NCBI RefSeq assembly: GCF_910592395.1
Contig: NC_088309.1
Coordinates: 13,706,599-13,770,598 of the forward strand
Length of the DNA: 64,000 bases
Source: Lineus longissimus
Taxonomy: Eukaryota > Nemertea > Pilidiophora > Heteronemertea > Lineidae
Direction: 5' to 3'
Shown one piece after another: positions 1-10,556 of the stretch. Made by a program: the position numbers and the translations under genes. The notes under the pieces were generated by a model. The model was not told the DNA's origin. It ran no database searches and saw only the letters and a program-made list of their open reading frames with translations. Every line of letters starts with the position of its first letter. The first letter of the stretch is position 1.

Positions 1-545
1 ACCACCAATTTGATATCATAGTTACATCTAACCACCATACAGTATATGTCGCACAGGTTTTTATTTGACCTACTTTTCAAGGTCACAGAGGTCAAATGGC
101 GTAAATAGGCTGTCGGGCCGTAACTATTGCACGTTTCTTAACCGCAATGACTATTGATCAGAAATTAAGTACACATGTACCCCTTGGTCAGGTGATCTCA
201 GGTACCAAAGTTTGGTCCGATCTGATTTGCCTTTTGGCCGCCAGGGAGGGGACAAAATTTAAAATTCTTCAAAATGCTATTATTCCTTAGTTACCTGCCT
301 GATTGACACCAATTTTATCATCTAATACTAACATCTAATTCTAACAACCATTCAATGTGTCACCCGGGTCTTTTTTGATTTGACGTACTTTTCAAGGTCA
401 CAGAGGTCGAATGTACTGTAAATTGGCCATTTTGGGAAAATTGTAATTGCTTGGACCTTCATCAAACCTAACACTACATGACACAATACCATGCTCTTCA
501 TCCATCTTTCCTCCACATGAGGTGAGCACAATGGCCCTGGCCATT
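1..545. repeat. Repeat family A, 3' half (truncated by window edge)
   Basis: Nearly collinear with 13546-14098, and estimated by eye at around 90% identical. It shares the phrases for ccaccaatttgatatcat, caaggtcacagaggtcaaat, cttaaccgcaatgactattg and the terminal gaggtgagcacaatggcc. No coding capacity is visible. It lies in the intron upstream of 4E-T exon A. The right end (about 516-545) matches the right end of the more complete copy at 12970-14100, so this looks like the 3' part of a non-autonomous interspersed element. Confidence 0.8.
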
Positions 546-697
546 TCATTTCACTGTATTATCTACTGTCTCAAAGTGCTTTACAATCGCAAACTTTATC
601 ACCTAGCCTAATCTGAAGCATTTCTCGAGAACCAATGGCAGCCACAATCTAGCGCACACAAGGACTTTTCGACCAGTTGAATGTTAGAAAGGGGCAC

Positions 698-775
698 TGG
701 CTGGGTATCGAACCCCGGACCTCTTGATCACAAGGCCGACGGGCAACCGTTGTGCCACTGAGCTATATTAATTAG
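698..775 (-). repeat. tRNA-like SINE head or tRNA pseudogene
   Basis: On the minus strand an A-box-like TAGCTCAGTGGC (754-765) is followed by a B-box GGTTCGATACC (704-714) at tRNA-like spacing, with a T-arm-like CCGGGGTTCGATACCC. No clean seven-base anticodon loop or acceptor stem could be folded by eye, so a functional tRNA is unlikely. The family is best described as a tRNA-derived SINE promoter or a decayed tRNA copy. Confidence 0.5.
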
Positions 776-1070
776 GCCTAGCTCATTTAAGAGGTGTGAA
801 ATTCACTTTTGTTAAGTGGGTGTTGCACCCATCGATGCTAATTGGCTGGGTATTCACGCAATCTCTTTTATCACATGGATTTCCAGTAGCTGAAAAGTGA
901 GAGTTTTTCACAGTAAAACATTTTTGTGAGCAGGACCTTTACTGGTATAATTGGCGAAAATATTCTGCAGATGAAATTTTTCTGTTCAGCTCTCAATTTT
1001 CAAATGGAAGGTTTGATTCAGTTTCGAAATCTCAAGTGATATGCTTTGTAATTTGTCGTATCATTTTTAG

Positions 1071-1230
1071 AGTGCCATTGCTCCCGAGGATGAAGCCCTG
1101 CAACCGATTGGTAGTCGCTTCAGTCGTTGGTTCTGTAGCCAGACTTCTAGTGGTGGTGCAGGAAGTCGCCACAGCAGCAGAAATGCAAGTCGCCGCTCTT
1201 CGATAACTGAGGACTTCAACTTCCTTAATG
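1071..1230 (+). CDS. EIF4ENIF1: 4E-T (EIF4ENIF1) exon A, internal
   Basis: This is an internal exon of the eIF4E transporter, a P-body scaffold that binds eIF4E and DDX6/CCR4-NOT partners and represses translation. It has an acceptor (tcatttttag) before 1071 and a donor GTGAGT from 1231. It starts in phase 0 and ends in phase 1. The reading is SAIAPEDEALQPIGSRFSRW continuing into a Ser/Arg-rich stretch (RHSSRNASRRSS) and EDFNFLN. The SRFSRWF motif followed by Ser-rich sequence matches the segment just after the DDX6-binding FDF region in animal 4E-T. The split last codon (G|AA) joins exactly to exon B. The assignment rests on all four exons agreeing in order and phase. Confidence 0.85.
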
Positions 1231-1294
1231 GTGAGTACATATGGCTAGACATTTTCATCAAATCTTTGATACTGACTTATCTCCTTTGTGTCCT

Positions 1295-2885
1295 GCTTAC
1301 AAGCTAGATCTACTGCATTTGGAATACCCTAGGCCATCTAAAACTCCCACCAAGAGCTTTCTTTCACCTTCCCATCCACAGGGCCACAGGAGATATCTTA
1401 ACCTCTTGAATCCCAAAACTTGAAAATCCCTGGATATCAGGGAGGTCATGGGGTTGCGGAATTGGGTCTGACTTTCACGATGTATAGCATCCGCATACAA
1501 CTGTCAAAGTCCGGTACTGAGGCGCCATCTACCCAGGATTGCTGTAACTGACCCTACTGTACAGCAAACCCGCTAAAACAAGCAATAAACTAGCGTCCCA
1601 ACTCAAGGGAATAAAAATATCACTGAGACCGACCTGTCGGTCGTTTGGAAAAAAAAACTTAAATTTCAAAATGACCGACCAGTCGGTTGGTCACCGGGAT
1701 TCAAGAGGTTAAGTTTTTATTTTGAAAATCACGATTACCAGTTCAGAGCCCTCCCTCTTTGACCTATTTTCTGCGCCCTTCGTCTTCACACTCATGGCAA
1801 ATGTGGTCCTCTCTATCCTGAGGAGACCGAGCATTTTAAGTCCATGCCTACCTGGACAATTGGGGCATCTTGGCTTCCTCTCCAGCTGCACTGATCAAAG
1901 CAAGGGACAGAACCCTGAAGCGGATTGAAGAGGAGGGCTTCCTTATAAAGTTTGAGTAGTTGGATCCAGCACTTAGAATTCCTGGAGGTCCAGATAGATC
2001 TGAAAGGAGGGATAATCTTTTCCTGCTACCATGAGAATGGGGAACATTGTCTTTCTGATTGTAGTGTTTTTTCAAGAACGTCTAGTCAGATCATTGAAAG
2101 GCCTCTGTGTTATCAACCTCGGGACATCATCAATTGGTGTCGCACCAGAGGGATCTTGATCCACATTCCATGCAAGAAAAATGAGATTGCCAACATGTTG
2201 AGTTGCAGAGACAAGGTATTTCCCGCTGAGTTGACTCTCTTGCACAGGATGAACTCTTATCTCTTATCTTCCACTATTCATCTCTCCAGTTCCAGGCCCC
2301 AGGCTTGGACGAAAGATGCTTTGGCAATATACAGGTCTGGAATCTTTCCCTTAATTTCACTCCTTCCCAGAAAGTTTCAGAAGGCAGCTTCTTCCAGGTG
2401 CACCATGATTCTTATTGCCCCCAATTGGCCCTCCAGCCCATGGTTTCCAACTCTGATGGAGATCAAGAGGGAGGGGCCATATATAGTTATGTCTCGCTCC
2501 TATTTCCCAAGTCAGCCCCCAACAAATGGCTTCACCTCAACCTAGCTGCATGCAGATTGGCCTTGTCAATGAAGTTTCTCTAACACAATGTTCTTCAGGG
2601 TTTCTTAAGCCAAATGGTCTTCTACTCGTAGAAGTTATGACAGTAAGGTAAAAGCTTTTTATTTCTGGATGTAAGACAGGGGGTCCTGTCTTCTCTCTGC
2701 ATCCTGAGCCCAGTTGGAAGAGATTCTCAATCATCTCTTTGTCTTTGAGCATTCAGCTTCAAGAACCATCATGTCATACAGGAGTGTCATCTCTGCGGTA
2801 CATGAGTGGTGGGCTGGCGCTCCTGTTGGCATTAACAATATCATCTCTCAGATGATGAAGTCTTTCGTCATTAGATATTCCAAAT
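1295..2885 (+). pseudogene. DIRS-like retrotransposon relic (RT, RNase H, start of YR)
   Basis: Several frames together spell a DIRS pol region. HRRYL at about 1384-1397 resumes after an inserted MITE as FENHDYQFRALP (from about 1721). APFVFTLMANVV follows, then AYLDNWGILASSPAALIKAR (RT motif YLDD changed to YLDN), then a stop. LEFLEVQIDL, HIPCKKNEIANMLS, DALAIYRSG and ILIAPNWPSSPWFPTL (RNase H-side DIRS motifs) lie at 1964-2470. The YR N-terminal signature STRRSYDSKVKAFYFW and SYRSVISAVH lies at about 2625-2800. Stops and frameshifts show it is dead. No termini are visible. It lies immediately downstream of the exon A donor. Confidence 0.8.
1402..1708. mobile_element. TTAA-flanked MITE (piggyBac-like)
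   Basis: Perfect 13-bp terminal inverted repeats CCTCTTGAATCCC (1402-1414) and GGGATTCAAGAGG (1696-1708) are flanked by TTAA on both sides (1398-1401 and 1709-1712). Removing the element plus one TTAA rejoins the DIRS reverse transcriptase (HRRYL to FENHDYQFRALP, allowing a frameshift), which confirms both the insertion and its direction in time. It is 307 bp and non-coding, with an internal imperfect palindrome of gaccgacc/ggtcggtc motifs near 1628-1692. TTAA duplication and C-rich tips fit piggyBac; Kolobok also uses TTAA. Confidence 0.88.
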
Positions 2886-4280
2886 AGCTGGTAAGTATGA
2901 CACTCGGAGATAACATTTTCCTGAGAAATGTGTTATCTCAATTTGTTTACCTTGCCCAGAGTCTCTCTATAAATAGTCGGGCCACCAGGGAATGTGCGAT
3001 TTGACATCAAAGCCACTGCCCATTCGGAAAGACAAGTGTTTGGACAGAGCCCTCGCTGGTCTAGCATTGACCAAAGCCAATTCCGCACAACTGAAACTGA
3101 AATTTGCAAAGTGTCTCGAGCTTTGTGGTCAAATGTTAATATGCTTAGATATCATATTTCTCTGTTATCAAAACTTTTCTAATTCATTGTAACTGTTATT
3201 TAATGGGATATCCGACAGTTTTGAGCTTGTTTTGCAAACATGCTCAAAGTGGTTTAAGGTATACGGTATACCAACATAATTGTCGGAAACGCCATTTTAA
3301 ATTTGAATATATTTTATGATATGTACATTAATTTTGAGTCAGCTCTTTAGATACAACAGTCACACGTTTACTATTTATTACAACCCAATAACAGTGAGTG
3401 GAGGCTAATTAATTGTGGTTCGATTAGTGTTTTGGTTCAGTATTAAGCAGCTTATCAAAATTTACTGACAAAACTGCCTCGATTGTTCGCTCGTTCACAT
3501 CAATATAATAGTAGGTTAACAATTGATACTTTTAAGACTGCCCACCTCGTAGTGTGCAGTCTTTCTTGTTTTCACTGCTTTTCTCTTGCTGAACCTTTGG
3601 AATTGGCTTGTCTGAAGTTTAACTGTAAAACTATTATGAGTTTTGCGATCAAATTATCAGAATCTGTGGGAAATTACTATGGCAAGAAGACTATTTATTT
3701 CTGGCTTCATCTAAAACACATGAACAGTTTTTTTGATGATTTCTTTGCGCTTTTGAGGAGGTATTCTCTGTGACTGATAAAAGATCAGTTAAAAATTATT
3801 AGGGCAGTTATTTTAAAGCCAGTTTGGCGTTAGGTATGGGAAAATGTGATAGAAGATTGAGAGGGCAAGAAGGCCATTTGGGGATGACCGACTGCCATGG
3901 CAGCTGTGGCAGTGGTTAAATTCATGCCCTGTGATTGCATTAGGATTTTTCAAAGAAATATGTAAATTTGAGGCATGTCTTCATATTTCAATTCTGATTT
4001 GATGAACGGTGGTGGAAATTCCCCTCTACAACCAAGGAAATGAAATCCTTGTGCAGGATCAGATGTGCAGTCGCCAATTGATTTATAACCGGTCTATTAC
4101 AATTCTTGTTTTCTTGCTGGAATTCCATCTAAATTGACCGGTAATAAATATAATTCGATGTTGATGAAATAAATGCTATTGATGCGCATTATTTTGAAAT
4201 AAGGGTACAATACTGCTTAGATTAAAAAAAAAAAATGCTGTCTTTAATTTCAAGCGCTTGCTGATTTTTCCCCCAGACAG
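2886..4280. other. Intron, no gene recognised
   Basis: AT-rich intron. Short open frames (such as 3483-3773) carry no recognisable motif. A poly-A run lies near 4225. No element boundaries were found. Confidence 0.6.
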
Positions 4281-4477
4281 AAAAAAATTACAACAGAAGA
4301 TCATGGTTTTTATGCCCCTGCCAATGCATCAAGCATTGCGGAGGGATTATGTTTTACCGATGTCCGTCAGGCGTCAGGTGTCAGGCGTCTGTAAACTTTT
4401 CGTTTCCACTCATGTTAAGGAGAACGCTTTTAGCGATAACCACGAAACTTTTTTGGGGGGTTGACTTTTACTAGAGA

Positions 4478-5030
4478 AAGGTTCCTTTCGAAAACAGGTT
4501 CATTCCGATTGTCAATATGGCCACCAGGGACGCGTGCTTGAAATTCGTTTCCGTCAATTTTGAGGAGAACCGTTCATCATATCAAAGTCATTTTTGGTAT
4601 GTACGTTGGGGGTGACCAAAGGAAGGTTCCTTTCGAAAACAGGCTCGTCCCGATTGTCAATATGGCCACCAGGGACGCGTGCTTGAGATTCGTTTCCGTC
4701 AATTTCGAGGAGAACCGTTCATCAGATCAAATTCATTTTTGGTATGTACGTTGGGGGTGACTAGAGGAAGGTTCCTTCTGAAAACAGCCTCGTTCCGATT
4801 GACGATATGGCCACCAGGGCGTCGTGCTTGAAATCAGTTTCCGTCAATTTCGAGGAGAACCGTTCGTCCGATCAAATTTATTTTTGATATGTACGTTGGG
4901 GATGACTGGAGGAAGGTTCCTTTTGAAAACAGGCTCGTTCTGATTGTCAATATGGCCACCAGGGTGGTGTGTTCCGTCGATTTCGAGGAAAACCGTTCGT
5001 CCGATCAAATTAATTTTTATACACCCACTC
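4478..5030. repeat. Repeat family B, four ~145-bp tandem units
   Basis: The phrase ggttccttTcgaaaacagg recurs at about 4480, 4625, 4770 and 4915, a period of 145 bp. Each unit carries atatggccaccaggg, ccgtcaatttcgaggagaac and ggtatgtacgttggggg. Single dispersed units of the same family occur at about 20970, 22765, 22910, 23768 and 23855. Confidence 0.85.
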
Positions 5031-5104
5031 CGGAGGGTATTATGGTATGGCGCTCGGTGTTTGTCTGTCCGTCTGTCGGGCCGTCCGTCTGTCCGTTAAA
5101 TTTT

Positions 5105-5560
5105 CATTGTCCACGCGATTACTGAAATTCTACATCATGTATAGTCATCAAACCTGGTTTGCAGGGCACTAGTATAGGCCCTAAGAAGCCTATTGATTTG
5201 GAGGTCAAAAGGTCAAAGGTCAAGGTCACCAAGACCTGTTTCCATCTTCCGCTTACCTTTCATTGTCCGCGCGATTACTGAAATTCTATATCATGTGTAG
5301 TCACCAAACCTGGTTTGCAGGACACTGGTACAGGCCCCAAAAAGCCTATTGATTTGGGGTCAAAAGGTCAGAGGTCAAGGTCACGAAGACCTGTATCCAG
5401 TTTCCGCTTACCTTTCATTGTCGCGCAATTACTGAAATTCTATATCTTGTATAGTCACTGTTTGCGCACCATCGATCCACCAAACCTGCTTTGCAGGTCA
5501 CTAATATGGGCCCAAAAAGCATCTTCATTAAGTTTCGAGTGTGATAACTCAATTTCTTTT
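5105..5560. repeat. Tandem ~155-bp units with clustered AGGTCA
   Basis: Three units start near gcgattactgaaattctA (about 5116, 5270, 5424). They share aaacctggtttgcaggncact and cctattgatttgg. Units 1 and 2 contain back-to-back AGGTCA half-sites (5212-5230 and about 5365-5385). It is preceded by a gtctgtccgtctgtcgg run at 5063-5096. Confidence 0.8.
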
Positions 5561-5679
5561 CTTTTCCATGTACTGCAGTGCATTTTCCCGGTACAATTGC
5601 AAACACACTTTTCACCCTGACCAACCACCCTTTACTCTTATGGCGGGCGTATGATGTGCTCTCTCGGCGTAGCTCTTGT

Positions 5680-6960
5680 TGGCTCACCGTAAGGGGAGTC
5701 TATACGATAGCGCTGTGTCCGGCGGCGGCGGCGACGTCGTCCGTCGTATCCTGTTTCAGAAACAGTGGCACGTATCTTAACCGCTAGGGCTATGAACTTG
5801 AAACTTGATACATATAACCCCCTATATCACATAGCCTCTGGTGCTGAATTTCAGTTTGATCTGATTCTCAACATTGCCACCAGGGGGCCAAAAGTGGAAA
5901 TCTAAAAAGTGTGATATCTCGCTTATAAATGACTTGTTTTCGATAAAATGGTAGGTACTCTTAGGAAGAATACATCACATATCGTACGGGTTTTCAATTT
6001 GACCTACTTTTCAAGGTCACAGAGGTCATATGGTGTAAATTGGCCGTTAGAGTGTAAATTATGGCACGTTTCTTAACCAGTAAAGCTATGAACTTGAAAC
6101 TTGGTGCATATAACCCCCTAAATCAGATAACCTCTGATGCCGAATTTTGGCCCGATCTGATTCTTTATTCGGCCACCAGGGGGCCATAATGGAAAAAGTA
6201 AGAAGTGCAATATCTTGCTTATTTGAGTGAATTGTTTTCGATAAAATTTTTATGGCAGGGACTTCTAGCAAGGATACACCACATGTCCTACGATTTTTGG
6301 ATTTGACCTCCTTTTCTTGGTCACAGAGGTCAAATGGCGTAAATTGGCCATTAGAGTGTAACTATGGCACGTTTCTTAACTGCTGAAGCTATGGCCCGAT
6401 CTGATTCTTTATTCGGCCACCAGGGGGCCATAATGGAAAAAGTAAGAGGTGCAATATCTTGCTTATTTGAGTGAATTGTTTTCGATAAAATTTTTATGGC
6501 AGGGACTTCTAGCAAGGATACACCACATGTCCTACGATTTTTGGATTTGACCTCCTTTTCTTGGTCACAGAGGTCAAATGGCGTAAATTGGCCATTAGAG
6601 TGTAACTATGGCACGTTTCTTAACTGCTGAAGCTATGAACTTGAAAGTTGGTACATGTAACCCCCTTTATCAGATAATCTCTGACACCGAATTTTGGCCT
6701 GATCTGATTCTTGATTTGGCCACCAGTGGGTCAAAACAGAAAAAGTAGGACGTGCAATATCTCGCTTATTAATGACTTTTTTTTTCGCTGAAATTTTTAT
6801 TGCAGGGACTCTTAGCAAGGATACATCATGTGTCTTATGATTTTTGGATTTGATCTTCTTTTTAAGGTCACCGAGATCAAATTGCAAAAATTGGGTGTTA
6901 GAGTGTAACTTTGGCAAGTTTTTATGGTGGTTACCCCTAGCAAGGATGCATCCATTAGCC
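5680..6960. repeat. Repeat family A copy with internal tandem duplication
   Basis: It begins with a ggctcaccgtaaggggagtc head and a cggcggcggcgacgtcg GC-rich run. Internal units of ~300 bp follow: tatgaacttgaaacttg, ccgatctgattctt, ggccaccagggggccA, tagcaaggatacatc, tcaaggtcacagaggtca. Units 6149-6392 and 6393-6636 are a near-identical 244-bp tandem duplication. There is no open reading frame of note. Confidence 0.85.
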
Positions 6961-7248
6961 GTCTGTAAACTTTTCGTTTTCCGCTCATTTTAACGAAAAC
7001 GCTTTGAGTAGTAACAATGTAACTTTTTATGTGGGTAGAAAAAGATAACGTGTACAGCGGGCATTACAGACCAATAACTCTTTCACGATGTCTACTAAAC
7101 CTAGTCAGCTATGACACCAGCTGCCCGGGGTTGTCTGAAAACACTTCATTTTCGTAATATACCAACTCATTGTGCTCGCCCCCGGGCATATGCCACGCCT
7201 TGCATTGCTCTTGTTCTCTTTGATTTTGTTGACACTGGTTGCCTATAT

Positions 7249-8130
7249 GACAGTTGAAGAGGCTTTAGATGAGTTATTCACTAAAGATGATTCTGGGGAC
7301 GAGGATTGATTTTGTGATTTAGAGGACGAAAGAGAGGAAGACAGTCCTCGTCCTTGAACTTTTGCAGGTGAGGAAAAAAGTGCTCACCTTAATTTTCTCT
7401 TGGCTTGCTAAGCGAGCACTTTTTCCCACCATCAAACGCAAAAAAAGTGCCCTGATTATGTCGACAAAAGCGCATGGCAAGCTACTGTGCTCTCCGCCTA
7501 TCACAATAAACTAACTCACAGGTCTCCAACCATTTTGCATGCGAATAGCCTGTTCTATGAACAGAAAACCACACAAAAATCAATAGTAATTTATGCAGCA
7601 GTATTTGGCGAAGTCTTCTTGGTGTTCTTCCAGTAGCCAGGCTTGTAAGGGGGAGGGGGCAACCCCATTCAAGGAGGGATGCAGCACCCAGCAGAGGACG
7701 TTATGCAGGCATGGATGTTGGTGACTCTGATAGTTTTTCTGATGCAGCAGAGGTTGATTTTCATTCGGATGTGGAATACATAGCTGACCCCCTCAAAGTG
7801 ATTCTGAACCTGAGGACTTGTCAATGTCAGATAGGGACAATGGAAGTGACGAGAATGTTGATGATGATCAAGGTCCAGCTAGGGGTGCAGTAGAGGCAGG
7901 GGGCAGCGTGGCCGGGGGAGGGGGCAGCGTGGTCAAGGACAGCAAGGGAGAGGCAGGGGACAGCAAAGGAGCGGTCACGGAAGAGAAGAGCAGCTGGCAC
8001 GAGCCCCTCCACCATAGGCTGGCCTTGACTCAAAGATGATAACAATGAAGCCCCCAATTGGCTTCGTCAATATCAGTGCCCTGACCGTGGCAAACCCGCT
8101 ATAGATACCACTAACTTCAACCATTAGATT
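7249..8130 (+). pseudogene. Possible decayed N-terminal region of a piggyBac-type transposase gene
   Basis: A short ATG frame at 7249 reads MTVEEALDELFTKDDSGDED, then a stop. From about 7696 the frame reads RYAGMDVGDSDSFSDAAEVD; a frameshift leads to SDSEPEDLSMSDRDNG and DENVDDDQG. At about 8035 the readable remnant is DDNNEAPNWLRQYQCPDRGK. Acidic Asp/Ser-rich N-termini starting with EEAL..LF.DDS are common in piggyBac-type transposases, but no catalytic domain or TIRs are seen. It could be another acidic, element-derived exon. Confidence 0.35.
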
Positions 8131-8429
8131 TTAAGATACGTATCTGCCCAATGCACATGTGCAACGGGAGATGAATCTCATGTGTTGACTTGAGGTTACA
8201 GATCGACACAGGCTCGGCTCCAGGTTTAGGATGGTATGGACTACGCTCTGCATCGGCATAGACTGAATCACTTGGTATTATCAGGAGCGAAACCTTGCGC
8301 AAAATTTGTATTGTTTTATTTTATTTGTATTTTATTTATTAATTTTATGTATTTTGACAAAATGCGTGTTTTCTTGTCGGCTATGTCCAAATTTTGTCTT
8401 TATTAATGAGTAATGGTAGAGATATAATG

Positions 8430-8800
8430 GTAGAGATATATCTTTGGAGAGATAACGGTAGACCGAGGAACGGGGTAATTGCAGATATAAGACGCACAAC
8501 GAGGGCACGGTACCACCTAGCGGTTAAAAAAGTTAAAAAGGATAGAAAAAGGACCTCGGCTAACAAACTTGGTAGGGCTGTGGGTAATAAAAATGACACT
8601 GCTTCCTGGAAGGAAATTCAACAAGTCACCAGGAAGGCAACTGACCTCCCAAATATCATTGATGGGACAACTGGGGGTGAAGAAATAAGTGAACTATTTG
8701 CGAATAAGTTTAATGCATTGTATGATTCTGTTTCATACTCTGAAAATGACATGGAAGAACTTAACCGTGACATTAATGAAGGTATTCTACATAAATGTAG
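8430..8800 (+). pseudogene. LINE (non-LTR retrotransposon) fragment, endonuclease-RT linker
   Basis: The open frame reads LWRDNGRPRNGVIADIRRTT, RARYHLAVKKVKKDRK, then NDTASWKEIQ, LPNIIDGTTGGEEISELFAN and LYDSVSYSENDME. This pattern (W.dnGRPR.G, R.RYH.AV..VKK, IDG, LF..K...LY.SV) is typical of the linker between the endonuclease and reverse transcriptase of CR1/L2-type LINEs. Neither the endonuclease nor the RT proper is present, so this is a fragment truncated at both ends. The clade is a guess from memory. Confidence 0.7.
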
Positions 8801-8842
8801 GTACGAGCGCTGTCTCACGTGACAATTTGCGCAGGTAGGATT

Positions 8843-8966
8843 TTAGAACTCTCCTCTTGGCTCCCCCAAGGAGTCCAATCAACAACAACAACAACATCGA
8901 TATATATACAACAGGATGCCGCAGTCGTTAACACCGTCGTTACTCTGCTGATGCCGCAGCCTTTAT
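8843..8966. repeat. Direct repeat, distal copy (candidate B2 of a YR retroelement)
   Basis: It shares ctcctcttggctcccccaag, gag-ccaatcaacaa, caggatgccgcag and cgttactctgctg with 9560-9690, in the same order. The repeat contains a small hairpin (CTCCT...AAGGAG). It lies downstream of the minus-strand tyrosine recombinase, where DIRS/Ngaro-type elements carry split direct repeats. Confidence 0.6.
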
Positions 8967-9559
8967 TAACACCTTTGTTACTCAATCGTTACTATACATG
9001 TACTCCGCAGCCAAACTGAACCGGACAACGCACCTTGCGCCTAAAAGAGACCAAGAAAAAGCTCTGAATATAATGAAACAGAAGCCGTCTTCCAGCCTAA
9101 CAGCCAAGCCAAGATGAACAGCCTGCCACCTAACCCTTACTCCCTTTTTATTTTTTATTTTTTACTTATTTTAAGGGAGGGGAGGTGGAGCAATACAATG
9201 CATGTCCATAGGCGATTGTCACACCTCTCGGCTGCTCTGCAAAGACAACCAAATACAAATTTGCCATTTTTTAGGGCAAAAATGGAAATATGAATTGATT
9301 AAACAAGAACATTTGTCCGGAGCAACATAAACTGTAGCAAAAACTTACTAACACTAGTATAGTATTATGGCTATAACAACAAACAAGGCAAATTGTCCAA
9401 ATGCTATAAACATATCACTGAAGAAACTTGGTTGTGACTACGACGGCTGCTGCGAAAAAACTGGCGCCACTGCACCACTCACCAGCACTGATCATGTGCC
9501 ACATGCGCCTCCAAGGAAACCGCCCCGCGGAGACAACTATTTTCCGCTCCATGCTGTGC

Positions 9560-9690
9560 CGCGGGAAACATCAAGTCTCCTCTTGTCTCCCCCAAGGAGG
9601 CCAATCAACAAGAAAAAGATCAATTTGATTCCTCAGGATGCCGCAGCCTTTATTAACAGCGCCGTTACTCTGCTGCCCAAGAAGGATTGT
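9560..9690. repeat. Direct repeat, proximal copy (candidate B1)
   Basis: This is the partner of 8843-8966, located 40 bp from the recombinase stop codon. It reads ctcctcttgtctcccccaag, gaggccaatcaacaa, caggatgccgcagcc and cgttactctgctg. The ~590 bp between the copies would correspond to the A2 segment of a split-direct-repeat YR retrotransposon. Confidence 0.6.
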
Positions 9691-9730
9691 ATGGTAGCAA
9701 AAGTAACACTGAAAATAAACTCACATGCAT

Positions 9731-10530
9731 TTAAATGCCCAAAGACGAAGACAACTCCAAGCGGTGCTCTAGACTCTCCTGAACATACATGTTCTTAGAA
9801 CTTTCCATCTTCCAATGGCCGTGCCTCTGCATTAACCTGTCTGGCACTCCCGCCCCTGCTGCTGCAGAGGCACCAACGGCCCTGAGTGAGTGCGACCCCA
9901 GTTTGGCCCCTGGCTTCATGAAGGGCTTGTCAGCTGGCACCACAGCCTGCCTAACTGCCAAATAACTCAATGCCTTATTGGTGGACACTAACTTTTTAAC
10001 ACCTTTGCTTGCACAGATTTGTCTAAAAATATAAAAATTACCTTGGGAGAGATCGTCTGGATCCAACCTCGCCAACTTGAGATATTTAAGCAACCAACCA
10101 ACTGGGCAAGCAACCAACCCAGTGCGGGCGATATCAACGTGGTCACCTTGCCTAAACTGGTTCGTTTTGGGCTGTTTTATGATGATTGTCAAAAACTGAT
10201 TATGTACAAAAACATCCTCAACTTGAAATTTTCTCAATTCGTCCGACCTTAAAAAACCAGCAAAAGCCAGCACCGACATAGCAACAGTGCGTTCTTCAGT
10301 AAGATGTACACTATCTGAAAATTTTTCACACATTCTTACCAACGCATCAGCTTGGACAGGTTCTGACGGGTTCCTCTTCTTGGACAGCCTTCTCTTGGCT
10401 GCCTCGAATGCATTCTTAACACAAGCTGAATCTGAAGGAACTGACTTAATCCTGGGATTCTTGGCTAGTTTATATTTTAAAAACATAGTTGGACCAAGAC
10501 ACAAGTCTAGAGTGGAAATGGCATGTCTCT
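9731..10530 (-). CDS. Tyrosine recombinase of a DIRS/Ngaro-type retroelement (5' truncated)
   Basis: This is a tyrosine recombinase catalytic domain, the integrase used by DIRS/Ngaro retrotransposons in place of a DDE integrase. The open frame runs from an upstream TAG (about 10533) to TAA at 9731-9733. Counting from the Leu/Met at 10504, the catalytic Arg is in FLRSDEL (R86), a Lys-rich strand is near IIIKQPK, HSLR supplies H205 and R208, a second His is in HGHW (H228/H230), and the nucleophile is Y240 in KNMYVQES. All tetrad positions are intact. The N-terminal SAM-like domain appears incomplete, no RT is adjacent, and no clear ATG is seen, so this is a fragment. A BEL/Pao fragment abuts its 5' side. 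A Crypton origin is possible but the flanking direct repeats favour Ngaro/DIRS. Confidence 0.8.
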
Positions 10531-10556
10531 ACCAATGATAACCAAAGTTTTCTGAA

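Noticed and set aside
698-775. Functional tRNA gene on the minus strand
   Set aside because: A and B boxes are present but no proper anticodon stem-loop or acceptor stem forms; kept only as a SINE/tRNA-like relic.
4478-5030. Regular tandem repeats considered as a CRISPR array
   Set aside because: Repeat units are 145 bp with no unique spacers, and the genome is animal.
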